A DNA stretch of 64,000 bases from Modicisalibacter sp049808615 (GCF_049808615.1 NZ_JBNCAN010000013.1:1-64000); one strand, 5' to 3'. Positions 27,763-37,244 are shown, counted from the stretch's first letter. The notes: generated by a model from the letters alone, not told the origin. Program-made: numbers and translations.

Positions 27763-27879
27763 TGCGGTGGCAAGCAGGGTGACAGCGTCATTGCACCCAA
27801 CGGACATCCGCCGAGCAATGCTTCTGCAGGGACCACGCAGAGAACGCAGACTAGGAGCGTCCCGCCCTTTGCCACCGCA
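27763..27879. ncRNA. Candidate structured RNA closed by an 11-bp inverted repeat
   Basis: TGCGGTGGCAA (27763) and its exact complement TTGCCACCGCA (ending 27879) bracket about 95 bases. Those bases hold further complementary pairs: GGGTG/CACCC with inner TGAC/GTCA, CGGA/TCCG and GGGAC/GTCCC. The fold would be a long stem with internal arms, about 117 bases. On the plus strand a terminator follows 21 bases later. I compared it from memory with 6S, SRP and tmRNA and see no match. Strand is unresolved, with a slight preference for plus. Confidence 0.35.
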
Positions 27880-27899
27880 ACCATGTACGCTCATGTAAG

Positions 27900-27924
27900 A
27901 AGCACCCTGAGACGGGTGCTTTTG
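27900..27924 (+). terminator. Terminator between the gene-free region and ilvE
   Basis: AAGCACCC-TGAGAC-GGGTGCTT followed by TTG: an 8-bp stem. On the plus strand the tail is TTTT. On the minus strand, behind the ilvE stop, the tail is TTCTT. It can serve in both directions. Confidence 0.6.
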
Positions 27925-27940
27925 CGCGTGGAGCCACGTT

Positions 27941-28864
27941 TTAGGCCACCGGCGTCAACCATTCGGGATCGAGCGTCTGCTTACCACTGACCAGATCGAA
28001 GTACATCGACTGGATTTGCTCGGTGATCGGCCCACGATGCCCTTCTCCAATGGTCCGGCCATCGAGTTCGCGAATCGGCAGGACTTCCGCGGCGGTGCCG
28101 GTGAAAAAGGCTTCATCACAGATGTAGACCTCATCCCGGGTAATCAGCTTCTCGCGCAGTTCATAGCCCAGTTTCTCGGCCATATGCAGCACGGTGTTGC
28201 GGGTGATGCCGTTCAAACAAGAGGTCAGCATCGGGGTATAGATGATGCCGTCCTTGACCACGAACAGGTTTTCGCCGGAGCCTTCGGCGACATAGCCCTG
28301 TGGGTCGAGCAGCAGCGCTTCGTCGTAACCGCCACGCTGCGCCTCCGCCAGCGCCATCATGGAATTGATGTATTGACCGTTGGCCTTGGCTCGAGTCACC
28401 GAAACATTGACGTGATGACGGGTGAAGGATGAGGTCTGTACCTTGATTCCCATTTCCCGCGCTTCCGGCGCCATGTAGGAGGGCCATTCCCAAGCTGCGA
28501 CGATGACGTGAGACTTGAGGTTGTCAGCACGAAGGCCCATGCCTTCGGAACCGAAGAAGACCATCGGTCGCAGATAGGCTTCCTTGAGGCCGTTTTCGCG
28601 TACCACCGCACGGCTTGCGTCATTGATCTGCGCCTTTTCGAACGGCATTGGCATGCCCAGAATCTTGGCGGAATCGAACAACCGGTTGGTGTGCTCCTTG
28701 AGACGAAAGATCGCCGTCCCCCGCTCGGTGTCATAGGCACGCACACCTTCAAAGCACCCCATGCCGTAATGCAGGGTATGGGTGAGCACATGCACCTTGG
28801 CATCGCGCCAGGGCACCATTTCGCCATCGAACCAGATCAGACCGTCGCGGTCAGCCATCGACAT
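27941..28864 (-). CDS. ilvE: Branched-chain amino acid aminotransferase
   Basis: A 307-residue fold-type IV PLP aminotransferase that performs the final transamination to Leu, Ile and Val. It begins M-S-M-A-D-R-D-G-L-I-W-F-D-G, has H-Y-G-M-G-C-F-E-G-V-R-A-Y near residue 35, the PLP-Lys region R-A-K-A-N-G-Q-Y-I-N-S near residue 160, and E-G-S-G-E-N-L-F-V around residue 195. The ATG at 28864 follows AAGGAA; a 15-residue upstream extension is not family-like. It lies behind glnE, the same order as in pseudomonads. Confidence 0.94.
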   Translation of the reverse strand: MSMADRDGLIWFDGEMVPWRDAKVHVLTHTLHYGMGCFEGVRAYDTERGTAIFRLKEHTNRLFDSAKILGMPMPFEKAQINDASRAVVRENGLKEAYLRPMVFFGSEGMGLRADNLKSHVIVAAWEWPSYMAPEAREMGIKVQTSSFTRHHVNVSVTRAKANGQYINSMMALAEAQRGGYDEALLLDPQGYVAEGSGENLFVVKDGIIYTPMLTSCLNGITRNTVLHMAEKLGYELREKLITRDEVYICDEAFFTGTAAEVLPIRELDGRTIGEGHRGPITEQIQSMYFDLVSGKQTLDPEWLTPVA

Positions 28865-28946
28865 AGTACATTTCCTTCGTTTTTCAACGTGTCGCGAGAT
28901 GCTATGCAATCATTTTAGAGTTTGCAGACATCCTGGGTAAAAATCA

Positions 28947-31900
28947 TCAGGTAGTGTCGGGTTCGAGCCAGCGCTGCCAAAGCGACGTCACCACCTGGCG
29001 GTACGCCTGGTAATCCGCCACCTCGACGCGAGTACCGCTTTTGGTCAGCGCATTGCGGTGGCCGATATGCCGATAACCCAGATACGCCTCGCGCAGCTGG
29101 CGAGCATCCTCCACCGGCATACAGCCGCTCGACTCCAGTGTTTCCAGAATACGAACATTGTCGCTCCAGGCCAAGAGATCGGGGATTTGAAATCCTTGCG
29201 AGAGCACCGCGTACTGACTCAAGAATTCGATGTCGATCATACCACCGGCATCGTGCTTGAAATCGAACCTTCCTTGCTCCTGCTCCTTGGCGCTACTACC
29301 AAGATGCTCACGCATCTTGTGACGCATCTTGACGACCTCCTGGCGCAAGGTCTCCGGGTCGCGCTCGCGACCCAGCACTTCGTGGCGAACCGCATTGAAG
29401 CGTTCGGCCAATTCAGCACTGCCCGCCACGACTCGTGCGCGTACCAGCGCCTGATGCTCCCAGGTCCAGGCGTGATTACGCTGATAATCCGCAAACGATT
29501 CAAGACTGGTCACCAACAGCCCCGAATTGCCCGAGGGACGCAGGCGCATATCGACGTCATAGAGGGCGCCGGCGGGTGTAATAGCGGTCAACAAGTGGAT
29601 GATGCGTTGCCCCAGGCGGGTGAAGAACACCCCATTGTCGATGGTGCGCTTGCCATCGGTGGTGCCTTGAGGCGCTGCATCGTGAATGAACACCAGATCG
29701 AGATCCGAGCCGTAGCCGAGTTCGATCCCCCCCAGCTTGCCGTAACCGACGATCAGGAAATTCGGCTCAGGATGCCGACTGCCATCCCGATGCTGGGGCA
29801 GGCCATGCTTGCGAGTCAGGTGGCGCCAGGCCATCGCCAGCACCTGCTCCAACACCACCTCGGCGATGAAGGTCAGGTAATCGCTGACATTCATCAGCGT
29901 GCGCGCACCCGCGATGTCCGAGGCGGCCACATGCAGCACCTGAGCATGCTTGAAGATACGTAGCGCCTCAAGCTGCGCTTCTTCGTCTTCCTCGGGCACC
30001 CGCCCCAGGGCCTGTCGCAGATCGTCGGTCAGGCGCGCCTTGTCGGCGGGAGAATAAAGCGTTGCCGGGGTCAGCAATTCATCGAGCAGCACCGGGTGAC
30101 GCGCCAGTTGTTCGGCAATCCAGGGGCTGGCCGCACACAGCGCCACCAGGTGATCCAACGCGTCCGGGTTCTCGCGCAATAGGGCCAGATAGGCGGTGCG
30201 ACGCAATACTGCCTCAACCAACGGCAGGGTTCGCTCGAGAGCGGTGTCCGGGGCGTCGCTTTCAGTCATGGCGGCAAGCAACAAGGGCATAAGCGCATCC
30301 AGACGCTCCTGGCCGATGCGCTGCATGCCCTGCACGGCACGAGATTGACCTAGCGTTCTCAGTCGTCGCGCTGCTTCTTTCGGTGCAGTGAACCCTGCCC
30401 CCTCGAGTAGCCGGAGACACTCGTCTTCGGTGAGTTCCTCGCGCCAGGCAGCGCGCCATTCGTCCAGGGGAACCTCATCGTCACTGCCGCTGTTGCTGGC
30501 ATTGATGGGGGCCTCGGCTTCCTCTTCCGGATCGGCGATCACCGCATCGAAATGGTGACGAATACGTTCGCGCACTTCTTTTAGCTGTGCCGCCAGGGCG
30601 GTCCAATCATCATAGGATTGCTCCGTGTGACTCATGGCCAGAGCCAGACGCTCACGATCCAATGAGTCCTCGGGCAACGTCTGAGTCTGACGATCCTCCT
30701 GAGCCTGCAGGGCATGTTCGAGATCGCGCAAGAAGACATAATCGGGACCGAGTTCATCGACCACCGCTTGCGGCAATAGATCCAGCGCCGGCAGTCGCTG
30801 CAGCGCGGTGTTCAATGAAGTTACTTGCAATTCGGTATCGCGACCACCGCGAATCAACTGGAAAACCTGGACCACAAACTCCACCTCGCGAATACCGCCA
30901 GGCCCCAGTTTGATATTGTCGGTACTGTCCTTACGACGCACCTCGCGGTTGATCAGCGCCTTCATCTCACGCAGCGATTCGATGGCGCCGAAATCCAGAT
31001 AGCGGCGATAAACGAAGGGGCGTAACCGGGCCAGTAGTTCGACACCCGCATCGCGATCACCGGCAACCGGCCGCGCCTTGAGCATGGCATAACGCTCCCA
31101 CTCCCGGCCCTGATCCTGGTAGTAGCTGGTCAACATATTGAAACTGCCCACCAGCGGCCCACCCTCGCCGAGCGGGCGCAAGCGCATATCGACCCGAAAG
31201 ACGAAGCCATCCGCGGTGATCGTGTCCAGCGCGGCAATCAATTTCTGACCGAGTCGCGTGAAGTATTCCTGATGATCGTATTCACGCTTGCCGCCTTGAG
31301 TAGTGCCCTTCTCCGGAAAGGCGAAAATCAGATCGATATCCGACGAGAGATTGAGCTCCCCCGCCCCTAGTTTCCCCATGCCTAGCACCACTAGACGCTG
31401 CTGTGAACCATCCTCCCGTGATGCCGGCCCCCCCCAGCGCTGGGCGAAATGGGACTCCAGCCAGCCCAGCGCGCCTTCGAGACAGACTTCGGCCAACCGC
31501 GAGACACTGGCGGCGGTATCCCACATGGTATAGCCACTTGACCGATTGAGATCGCGCCAGATGATGCCCAGCATGCGGGCTCGCCGAAAGCGCCGCAGCA
31601 ATGCGTGCATTTGTGTTTCGTCATCCGTGCTATCGAGCGCATCGGCGAGCACTTGAGACAGCGTCGCCTCGTCCAGGGGTGCGTCGAGTTCACCCTCTGC
31701 ATCCAGAGACGCCAGCCAGCCGGGATAGCGCGTCAGCGTCTCGGCCGCGAACTTCGAGGTCGCCAGCACCAAGGCCAGTTGCTCGCGGCGGGTTTGTGAC
31801 AAGGCCCGCCAGGCATCGCTGGGGCGTTCTGCCTGCTGACGCTCGACCCGCTTGTCGACCAGGCTATCCGCCTGGGACAGAGCTTCCGCTAGTCGCTCCA

Positions 31901-31973
31901 GGCGCTTGCCAAGCGCTGCCTGCAAGGCATCGGGAATATCATTCAGCGGTAAGAAGTCGTCGGGTAACGCCAT
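28947..31973 (-). CDS. glnE: Bifunctional glutamine synthetase adenylyltransferase/adenylyl-removing enzyme
   Basis: A 1008-residue protein with two nucleotidyltransferase halves. The N-terminal half has L-N-L-S-S-D-I-D-L-I-F near residue 210 (deadenylylation). The C-terminal half has L-G-Y-G-S-D-L-D-L-V-F near residue 740 (adenylylation). It tunes glutamine synthetase activity to nitrogen status. Length is slightly above the E. coli protein. The ATG at 31973 follows AGGA; further in-frame Mets at 32012 and 32078 exist but add no family sequence. Ends 82 bases before ilvE. Confidence 0.95.
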   Translation of the reverse strand: MALPDDFLPLNDIPDALQAALGKRLERLAEALSQADSLVDKRVERQQAERPSDAWRALSQTRREQLALVLATSKFAAETLTRYPGWLASLDAEGELDAPLDEATLSQVLADALDSTDDETQMHALLRRFRRARMLGIIWRDLNRSSGYTMWDTAASVSRLAEVCLEGALGWLESHFAQRWGGPASREDGSQQRLVVLGMGKLGAGELNLSSDIDLIFAFPEKGTTQGGKREYDHQEYFTRLGQKLIAALDTITADGFVFRVDMRLRPLGEGGPLVGSFNMLTSYYQDQGREWERYAMLKARPVAGDRDAGVELLARLRPFVYRRYLDFGAIESLREMKALINREVRRKDSTDNIKLGPGGIREVEFVVQVFQLIRGGRDTELQVTSLNTALQRLPALDLLPQAVVDELGPDYVFLRDLEHALQAQEDRQTQTLPEDSLDRERLALAMSHTEQSYDDWTALAAQLKEVRERIRHHFDAVIADPEEEAEAPINASNSGSDDEVPLDEWRAAWREELTEDECLRLLEGAGFTAPKEAARRLRTLGQSRAVQGMQRIGQERLDALMPLLLAAMTESDAPDTALERTLPLVEAVLRRTAYLALLRENPDALDHLVALCAASPWIAEQLARHPVLLDELLTPATLYSPADKARLTDDLRQALGRVPEEDEEAQLEALRIFKHAQVLHVAASDIAGARTLMNVSDYLTFIAEVVLEQVLAMAWRHLTRKHGLPQHRDGSRHPEPNFLIVGYGKLGGIELGYGSDLDLVFIHDAAPQGTTDGKRTIDNGVFFTRLGQRIIHLLTAITPAGALYDVDMRLRPSGNSGLLVTSLESFADYQRNHAWTWEHQALVRARVVAGSAELAERFNAVRHEVLGRERDPETLRQEVVKMRHKMREHLGSSAKEQEQGRFDFKHDAGGMIDIEFLSQYAVLSQGFQIPDLLAWSDNVRILETLESSGCMPVEDARQLREAYLGYRHIGHRNALTKSGTRVEVADYQAYRQVVTSLWQRWLEPDTT

Positions 31974-32093
31974 GGAAGTCCTGTCGTGGTAGCGAGAAGT
32001 CAGGTCTGGCATACCCTCAGCATAGCGAAAGGTGCACCACGGCAGAAGGGAACCTGGTATACATCGCGACGGCACCATCCTGCTGGTGCTAGA

Positions 32094-32465
32094 TTAGCCG
32101 GCAATTCTCTGCCACAACAGCAATCCCCAGGTCACCCCAGCCATGATCAGAGACAGCATGACCGCCGCCGAGCCGATGTCCTTGGCCCGCCCAGAGAGTA
32201 CGTGGTGCTCCGGGCCAATCCGATCGATGGCGGTCTCCACGGCACTGTTGAGCAGCTCGACGATCAGCACCAGAAAACAGCTGCTGATCAGCAGTATCCA
32301 TTCGATCGGGGTTTGCCCGATCCAAAAGACAAAGGGCAACAGCACCAGGCACAGCACCAACTCCTGACGAAAGGCCGTTTCGTGCAGGGCGGCGGCCTTG
32401 AGGCCCTTGAGGGAATAACGGGTCGAGTTCACCAAATGGCGCCAGCCAGTCTCGCTCGATTTCAT
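32094..32465 (-). CDS. dgkA: Diacylglycerol kinase
   Basis: A 123-residue inner-membrane enzyme with three helices that phosphorylates diacylglycerol released during envelope glycan synthesis. Family marks: E-T-A-F-R-Q-E near residue 30, the catalytic L-I-V-E-L-L-N-S-A-V-E-T-A-I-D-R around residue 70, and K-D-I-G-S-A-A-V. The ATG at 32465 matches the family start. The ribosome binding site is weak; an in-frame start at 32486 would add 7 residues. Divergent from acuI. Confidence 0.92.
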   Translation of the reverse strand: MKSSETGWRHLVNSTRYSLKGLKAAALHETAFRQELVLCLVLLPFVFWIGQTPIEWILLISSCFLVLIVELLNSAVETAIDRIGPEHHVLSGRAKDIGSAAVMLSLIMAGVTWGLLLWQRIAG

Positions 32466-32610
32466 CTTGCAGATCCATGCAACCAATCGTGGCCGCCCAG
32501 TCTATCTAATTCGGCCGGATAATTCGGCCCTAAGCTTTGTTTGAAAAATGTCGTTATCGGCATTGCCGGACTAGCCTGTAAGGATACTTGCCCTATTGCA
32601 GGAGAACATT

Positions 32611-33588
32611 ATGGCCCGCGTAGTGATGCTCAGAGATCAAGAACCCCGCTGCCAGATCGAGGACATCGATACCGACGACCTTCCGGAGCGCGCAGTCAGT
32701 GTCGATATCGACTACTCCGATTTGAACTACAAGGATGCGCTGGCCGTCACCGGCAAGGGCAAGATCGTGCGCGACTACCCCTTCGTACCAGGCATCGATT
32801 TTGCCGGCACCGTGCGCGAATCCCATAGCGATCGCTACAGTGCCGGCGACAAGGTGATCCTTACCGGCTGGGGCGTGGGCGAGCGCCATTGGGGCGGCTT
32901 TGCCGAGACCATGAACGTCGATGCGGACTGGCTGGTACCCTGTCCCGATGAACTATCGACCCGCGACGCCATGTTATTGGGTACTGCAGGCCTGACCGCC
33001 ATGCTCAGCGTGATCCAGCTCGAGCAGGCCGGACTCACGCCGGGCGGCAAGGTGCTGGTTACCGGTGCCACCGGCGGCGTGGGTAGCTGGGCGGTGCAGA
33101 TGCTGGCCCATCTGGGCTATAACGTGGAGGCGGTAACCGGCAAGGCGGAGCAGCAGCATTGGCTGGAAGAACTTGGCGCTACCCAGATCGTGCCCCGCAG
33201 CGAACTCGACGACAATACCCGTCCTTTGGAAAAAGGCCGTTGGGATGGCGCCGTGGATACCGTCGGGGGCAAGGTGCTGGCTAGCGTGCTGGCGCGCATG
33301 GCTTACCAGGGCCGGGTCGCTGCGGTGGGGTTGGCCGGCGGTACCGACCTGCCGACTACGGTGATGCCGTTCATCCTGCGCGGGGTGTCACTACTCGGAG
33401 TGGATAGCGTGATGGCACCCTTCGACCAGCGCGAGGCGGCCTGGCAACGATTGGCGTCACTGCCTCGGGATATGTTCACCCGGATGCAGGTCGAGGAGAT
33501 CGGCCTGGATCAGGTTGCCGAGCAGGCCGAGGCCATGCTGACAGGCAAGACCCGCGGTCGAATACTGATCAACCCGCATCAGAGGTGA
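32611..33588 (+). CDS. acuI: AcuI/YhdH-type acrylyl-CoA reductase (MDR family)
   Basis: A 325-residue zinc-less medium-chain dehydrogenase. Typical AcuI segments are D-Y-S-D-L-N-Y-K-D-A-L-A, G-I-D-F-A-G-T-V, L-G-T-A-G-L-T-A-M-L-S and the NADPH loop G-A-T-G-G-V-G. It reduces acryloyl-CoA to propionyl-CoA, guarding against acrylate arising from DMSP or propionate metabolism. AGGAG stands 6 bases before the ATG at 32611. No DMSP lyase is nearby, so a general detoxifying role is more likely here. Confidence 0.87.
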   Translation: MARVVMLRDQEPRCQIEDIDTDDLPERAVSVDIDYSDLNYKDALAVTGKGKIVRDYPFVPGIDFAGTVRESHSDRYSAGDKVILTGWGVGERHWGGFAETMNVDADWLVPCPDELSTRDAMLLGTAGLTAMLSVIQLEQAGLTPGGKVLVTGATGGVGSWAVQMLAHLGYNVEAVTGKAEQQHWLEELGATQIVPRSELDDNTRPLEKGRWDGAVDTVGGKVLASVLARMAYQGRVAAVGLAGGTDLPTTVMPFILRGVSLLGVDSVMAPFDQREAAWQRLASLPRDMFTRMQVEEIGLDQVAEQAEAMLTGKTRGRILINPHQR

Positions 33589-33666
33589 TGATTGCGCTTG
33601 GTAACATTGCCCTGCGTTGCGCTAAGATGGTGGCCCGTTCATTCATGATTCGTCGAGCCACCGCTC

Positions 33667-34686
33667 ATGCCACTTCGCATCGCCATCAACGGTTATGGCC
33701 GTATCGGTCAGTGTGTGCTGCGTGCCCTGGTCGAACGCGCTAACGCCGATCTGCAGGTCGTGGCGATCAACGAGCTGTCCGATCTCGAGACCATCGCCTA
33801 TCTGACGCGCTACGACACTACCCATGGCCGCTTTCCAGGCTATGTGGATACCCGTGATGGGCAATTGCTCATCAACGGCCAGTCCATCCACGTCGTGTCC
33901 GAGCCGGCCCCCCAACGTCTGCCCTGGCGGGAGATGGAAATCGACCTGGTGATTGAATGCTCCGGCAGTTTCAGGGATCGAGCCACAGCGCAGCAACACC
34001 TCGATGCCGGGGCACAGCGCTTGCTGTTTTCCCAGCCCGCCGAGGCCGATGTCGATCTCACCGTGGTCAGCGGTATCAACGAGCGCGAGCTGCAACCCGA
34101 GATGCGCATCATCTCGGCCGCCTCCTGCACCACCAACTGCCTGATCCCGATTCTCACGGTGCTCGACGAGGCATTGGGCATCGAACATGGCGTGACCACG
34201 ACCATCCATTCGGCGATGAACGACCAGCCGGTGATCGACGCCTACAACAAGACCAGTCTGCGACTGACCCGCTCCGCCATGCATTCGATCATTCCTGTCG
34301 ATACCGGTCTGGCCCGAGGTATCGAGCGCTTGATGCCAGCGCTTGCGGGACGCTTCGAATGCTTGCATGTGCGGGTGCCGACCATCAACGTCTCGGCCAT
34401 GGACATGGCTATCTGCGTACGCAGCGAAACCACGGCAACGGCGGTTAACGCCTTGCTGCGTGAAGCCAGCGAGAACCGTTTGAAGGGTCTTCTAGGCTAC
34501 ACCGAGGAGCCCATGGCCTCGATCGACTTCAACCACGATCCACGCTCGGGTATCGTGGATGCCACTCAGACTCGGGTGGCCGGCGGCCATTTGATCAAGA
34601 TGCTGAGCTGGTTTGACAACGAATGGGGCTTCGCCAACCGCATGCTCGATGTCGCCGAGCGTATCGCCGCTCTGAAGTCATGCTGA
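33667..34686 (+). CDS. epd: Erythrose-4-phosphate dehydrogenase (GapB/Epd type)
   Basis: A 339-residue GAPDH-family enzyme. Rossmann G-Y-G-R-I-G at the N-terminus, catalytic Cys in A-A-S-C-T-T-N-C near residue 155. Epd rather than glycolytic GAPDH is indicated by [23 protein letters not shown] and [10 protein letters not shown], and by the adjacent pgk. It oxidises erythrose-4-P to 4-phosphoerythronate for pyridoxal phosphate synthesis, with possible GAPDH side activity. It is 64 bases upstream of pgk. Confidence 0.88.
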   Translation: MPLRIAINGYGRIGQCVLRALVERANADLQVVAINELSDLETIAYLTRYDTTHGRFPGYVDTRDGQLLINGQSIHVVSEPAPQRLPWREMEIDLVIECSGSFRDRATAQQHLDAGAQRLLFSQPAEADVDLTVVSGINERELQPEMRIISAASCTTNCLIPILTVLDEALGIEHGVTTTIHSAMNDQPVIDAYNKTSLRLTRSAMHSIIPVDTGLARGIERLMPALAGRFECLHVRVPTINVSAMDMAICVRSETTATAVNALLREASENRLKGLLGYTEEPMASIDFNHDPRSGIVDATQTRVAGGHLIKMLSWFDNEWGFANRMLDVAERIAALKSC

Positions 34687-34750
34687 AGTCGCGCTGATTC
34701 ACGCACTCTCCATTCATCACGACGAGCAACCACGACGAGGAACCTGCCAC

Positions 34751-35917
34751 ATGAACGTGCGCAAGATGACCGACCTGACACTCGCCGGAAAGCGGGTGCT
34801 GATCCGAGAAGACCTTAACGTTCCGGTCAAGCAAGGACGGGTGACCAGCGATGCCCGTATTCGCGCCAGCCTGCCGACCATCCAGGCGGCCCTCGACGCC
34901 GGCGCCAAGGTGCTATTGATGAGTCATCTGGGGCGCCCCACCGAAGGCGAGCCTGCCGACGAATTTTCCCTGGCCCCAGTGGCCGAGCACTTGAGTGAAT
35001 TATTGGGCAAGACGGTGCGTCTCGAAAAGGACTATCTGGATGGCAACGTCGAAGTTGGCGACGGTGAGGTGGTATTGCTCGAGAACGTGCGCTTCAACAC
35101 CGGTGAGAAGAAAGACGATGTGGCGCTGGCCCAGGCCTATGCCAAGCTGTGCGATGTCTATGTGATGGATGCCTTCGGCACGGCTCATCGTGCTCAGGCC
35201 TCGACTCACGGCGTGGCCCGCTTCGCCCCGGAAGCCTGTGCCGGCCCACTGCTGGCTAAAGAACTCGAGGCATTGGAAAAGGCTCTCGCCACCCCAAAAC
35301 GGCCGATGATTGCCATCGTCGGCGGTTCCAAGGTCTCCACCAAGCTCGAGGTACTCAACGCGCTTTCCGAGAAGTGCGATCAGTTGATTGTCGGGGGCGG
35401 CATCGCCAATACCTTCATCGCCGCTGCCGGCTATAAGGTCGGTAAGTCGCTTTACGAGGCAGACCTGGTCGATCAGGCGTTGACGCTGATGGAGCGGGTC
35501 GACATTCCTTTGCCTACCGACGTCGTGGTCGCCACCGAGTTCTCCGAAGCTGCAGACGCCACGGTCAAGGGTGTGCAGCATATCGCCGATGATGAGATGA
35601 TTTTGGATATCGGTCCGGTGACCGCCGAACGCTTCGCTGCCCTGCTCAAGGATGCCGGCACCATTCTGTGGAACGGCCCCGTCGGCGTATTCGAGATCGA
35701 CCAGTTCGGTCAAGGCACCGAAACCCTCTCCAAAGCCATTGCCGAAAGCAGCGCTTTTTCCATCGCCGGCGGCGGCGACACCCTGGCTGCCATCGACAAA
35801 TACGGAATCGAAGACCAGGTGTCCTACATTTCCACCGGCGGGGGCGCTTTCCTCGAATACGTCGAAGGCAAGCCGCTACCCGCCGTCACCGCGCTGGAAC
35901 AAGCGGCCAAGAAGTAA
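34751..35917 (+). CDS. pgk: Phosphoglycerate kinase
   Basis: A 388-residue glycolytic/gluconeogenic kinase. Signatures: [11 protein letters not shown] near residue 17, M-S-H-L-G-R-P-T near 57, D-A-F-G-T-A-H-R near 137, G-G-S-K-V-S-T-K-L near 195 and the nucleotide loop G-G-G-D-T-L-A near 338. Full length. In E. coli epd-pgk is followed by fba; here a weak hairpin and a toxin-antitoxin module follow instead. Confidence 0.96.
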   Translation: MNVRKMTDLTLAGKRVLIREDLNVPVKQGRVTSDARIRASLPTIQAALDAGAKVLLMSHLGRPTEGEPADEFSLAPVAEHLSELLGKTVRLEKDYLDGNVEVGDGEVVLLENVRFNTGEKKDDVALAQAYAKLCDVYVMDAFGTAHRAQASTHGVARFAPEACAGPLLAKELEALEKALATPKRPMIAIVGGSKVSTKLEVLNALSEKCDQLIVGGGIANTFIAAAGYKVGKSLYEADLVDQALTLMERVDIPLPTDVVVATEFSEAADATVKGVQHIADDEMILDIGPVTAERFAALLKDAGTILWNGPVGVFEIDQFGQGTETLSKAIAESSAFSIAGGGDTLAAIDKYGIEDQVSYISTGGGAFLEYVEGKPLPAVTALEQAAKK

Positions 35918-35925
35918 CATCGCCG

Positions 35926-35945
35926 GCCGGGCTCAGCGGCCCGGC
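35926..35945 (+). terminator. Weak terminator hairpin after pgk
   Basis: GCCGGGC-TCAGCG-GCCCGGC followed by ATTTA. A 7-bp GC stem 8 bases past the stop, but the T-run is poor. Confidence 0.5.
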
Positions 35946-36023
35946 ATTTACTTCCATCCTATTAAATACAGCGCCTTGTCAGAGCGGTTCTACACTTGGA
36001 TGGACATTGGTGTATCTGAAGAC

Positions 36024-36413
36024 TCAATGGGCGAGTATCACGCGAATACCGTATGCCACGAAAGCGGTGTCGGAGGACATCAGCGCCAGCCCCTCCGCCT
36101 GCCCTTGCGCGATCAGCATGCGATCGAAAGGATCACGATGGTGCAGGGGCAAATTGCCCGCCTGCTCGCCATGAAAGAGTGTGATAGGCAACGCGGTGAA
36201 GCCTTCATCTTCTATGATGCGGTCGAGATCATTCAGGGCATCAAGCTTGCCGAACTGCCTTTTTATACTGATCTCCCAAATACTGGCAGCGCTGACGAAG
36301 ATCGTATTACGAGACTCTGCAATCGCCTCTCTTGCATTTGCCCCCAACTGCGGATCATCAGCCAGCCACCAGAGAAACACATGCGTATCGAGCAATATCC
36401 GCCGCATGGTCAC
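36024..36413 (-). CDS. PIN-domain toxin (VapC type)
   Basis: A 129-residue ribonuclease-type toxin. PIN acidic residues are visible in L-L-D-T-H-V-F-L-W-W near the start, I-W-E-I-S-I-K near residue 45, H-H-R-D-P-F-D-R-M-L-I-A-Q-A near residue 92, and the late S-S-D-T-A-F. The GTG at 36413 overlaps the antitoxin stop; an ATG at 36407 is an alternative. The toxin frame is intact. Partner of the Phd-like antitoxin just upstream, which carries a frameshift. VapC-type PIN toxins cleave specific RNAs. Confidence 0.85.
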   Translation of the reverse strand: MTMRRILLDTHVFLWWLADDPQLGANAREAIAESRNTIFVSAASIWEISIKRQFGKLDALNDLDRIIEDEGFTALPITLFHGEQAGNLPLHHRDPFDRMLIAQGQAEGLALMSSDTAFVAYGIRVILAH

Positions 36414-36630
36414 TTCCCCTCGAAGGCCGCGACAAGGTCTTCCGGGGTCTTGTTAAAATCCGGAGCTATATGGATTTTCCCTTTATAACGCCCTGGCTTG
36501 CGCTGTGAAGGTTGGATACCAACTCAACCCAAGGTTCTCCGGCTCGGGCGATTATCATCCGCTCACCACGGCGAGCTTTTTCAGCCAGTGCAGAGAGTTG
36601 GCTTTTGGCCTCATGCATGTTGATTTGCAT
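36410..36630 (-). pseudogene. Phd/YefM antitoxin with a frameshift
   Basis: The frame from ATG 36630 (M-Q-I-N-M-H-E-A-K-S-Q-L-S) is a classic Phd DNA-binding domain up to R-A-G-E-P-W-V-E-L-V. It then runs into a stop at 36466. Another frame continues with I-Q-P-S-Q-R-K-P-G-R-Y-K-G-K-I-H-I-A-P-D and ends D-L-V-A-A-F-E-G-K, the toxin-binding tail typical of this family, stopping at 36410 with a GTGA overlap onto the toxin. Loss of a single base near 36518-36521 explains the break. This is either a true mutation or a sequencing error. Confidence 0.75.
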
Positions 36631-36642
36631 CTTGACACCTCG

Positions 36643-36661
36643 CTTAGCCAAGTTAGCTAAG
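36643..36661. promoter_or_regulatory. Operator-like palindrome ahead of the toxin-antitoxin module
   Basis: CTTAGC-N7-GCTAAG, a perfect 6-bp inverted repeat, ends 13 bases before the antitoxin ATG, next to its GAGGT ribosome binding site. Phd-type antitoxins bind palindromes at this place to repress their own operon, so this is the likely autoregulatory site. Confidence 0.6.
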
Positions 36662-36821
36662 CTTATGCTCGATCTTACATCTGTTCAATTGGTCAAACGT
36701 GTGCTTGCTCCTCTCTCGTGCGAAAGCCAGGGCGTTTTCACATCCAATACCGCGACTGGCATCTGCCAGGAGTATGGATGCCATCAGCGATCCGTCAGCG
36801 AGCACTGTGCATACCTGAATT

Positions 36822-37244
36822 CTATTCCCCAAACCAGCGTTTCAAGACAGCGCGGGCCTTGCGGGTGTGCTCTTTCTTGATATGCGCAGCCACCACGGCG
36901 AGGGCGCCGACCAGCACCGAGACATCATCCGTATATCCGACGAAAGGGGTTACGTCTGGAATGGTATCCAACGGAAAGATGAAGTAGCCCAGCGCGCCGT
37001 AGATCGTGGTTTTCGCCCATACCGGTGTGTCCGGGTCCTGGGCCGAGTAATAGAGCTTCAAACCGGGCTCGAGGGTGGTCTTTCCCGCCTTCTTGGCATA
37101 GCGCGACACCTTGTTCCAGAAGGCTTCGTCGGAATAACGCGTCTCGTTTTCCAGGCTATCGTGATGCACGCCTTCTTCATCGACGAGCATCGAAAGAGCG
37201 TACTTGCCAGACTCGACATCATGCGTCAGTAATTTCTGTTCCAT
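36822..37244 (-). CDS. YkvA family (DUF1232) protein
   Basis: A 140-residue protein with the DUF1232 core: Y-G-A-L-G-Y-F-I-F-P-L-D-T-I-P-D followed by G-Y-T-D-D, about residues 82-110. One hydrophobic segment suggests membrane attachment. The start at 37244 has GAGAGGAG upstream; the upstream GTG at 37262 would contain that site inside its coding region. Biochemical role unknown in this family. Confidence 0.82.
   Translation of the reverse strand: MEQKLLTHDVESGKYALSMLVDEEGVHHDSLENETRYSDEAFWNKVSRYAKKAGKTTLEPGLKLYYSAQDPDTPVWAKTTIYGALGYFIFPLDTIPDVTPFVGYTDDVSVLVGALAVVAAHIKKEHTRKARAVLKRWFGE

Larger units (their letters stand above)
27038..27940. other. 903-base gene-free region
   Basis: No protein-coding frame with a plausible start is visible on either strand. 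The left part (about 27200-27420) is markedly AT-rich with T-runs. The region contains a pair of direct repeats, an orphan intrinsic terminator (27519-27544), an inverted repeat enclosing about 95 bases (27763-27879) and a terminator ahead of the ilvE end. Those items are listed separately. An intergenic space this long is exceptional in the window and suggests one or two untranslated RNAs. Confidence 0.6.

Noticed and set aside
27763..27879. Assignment of the inverted-repeat region to 6S, SRP or tmRNA
   Set aside because: Conserved loops of those RNAs (e.g. GGTCCGGAAGGAAGCAG for SRP) are absent on both strands.
36466..36651. Antitoxin as an intact 61-residue gene
   Set aside because: The family tail is found in another frame, so the short frame is a truncated product of a frameshift.
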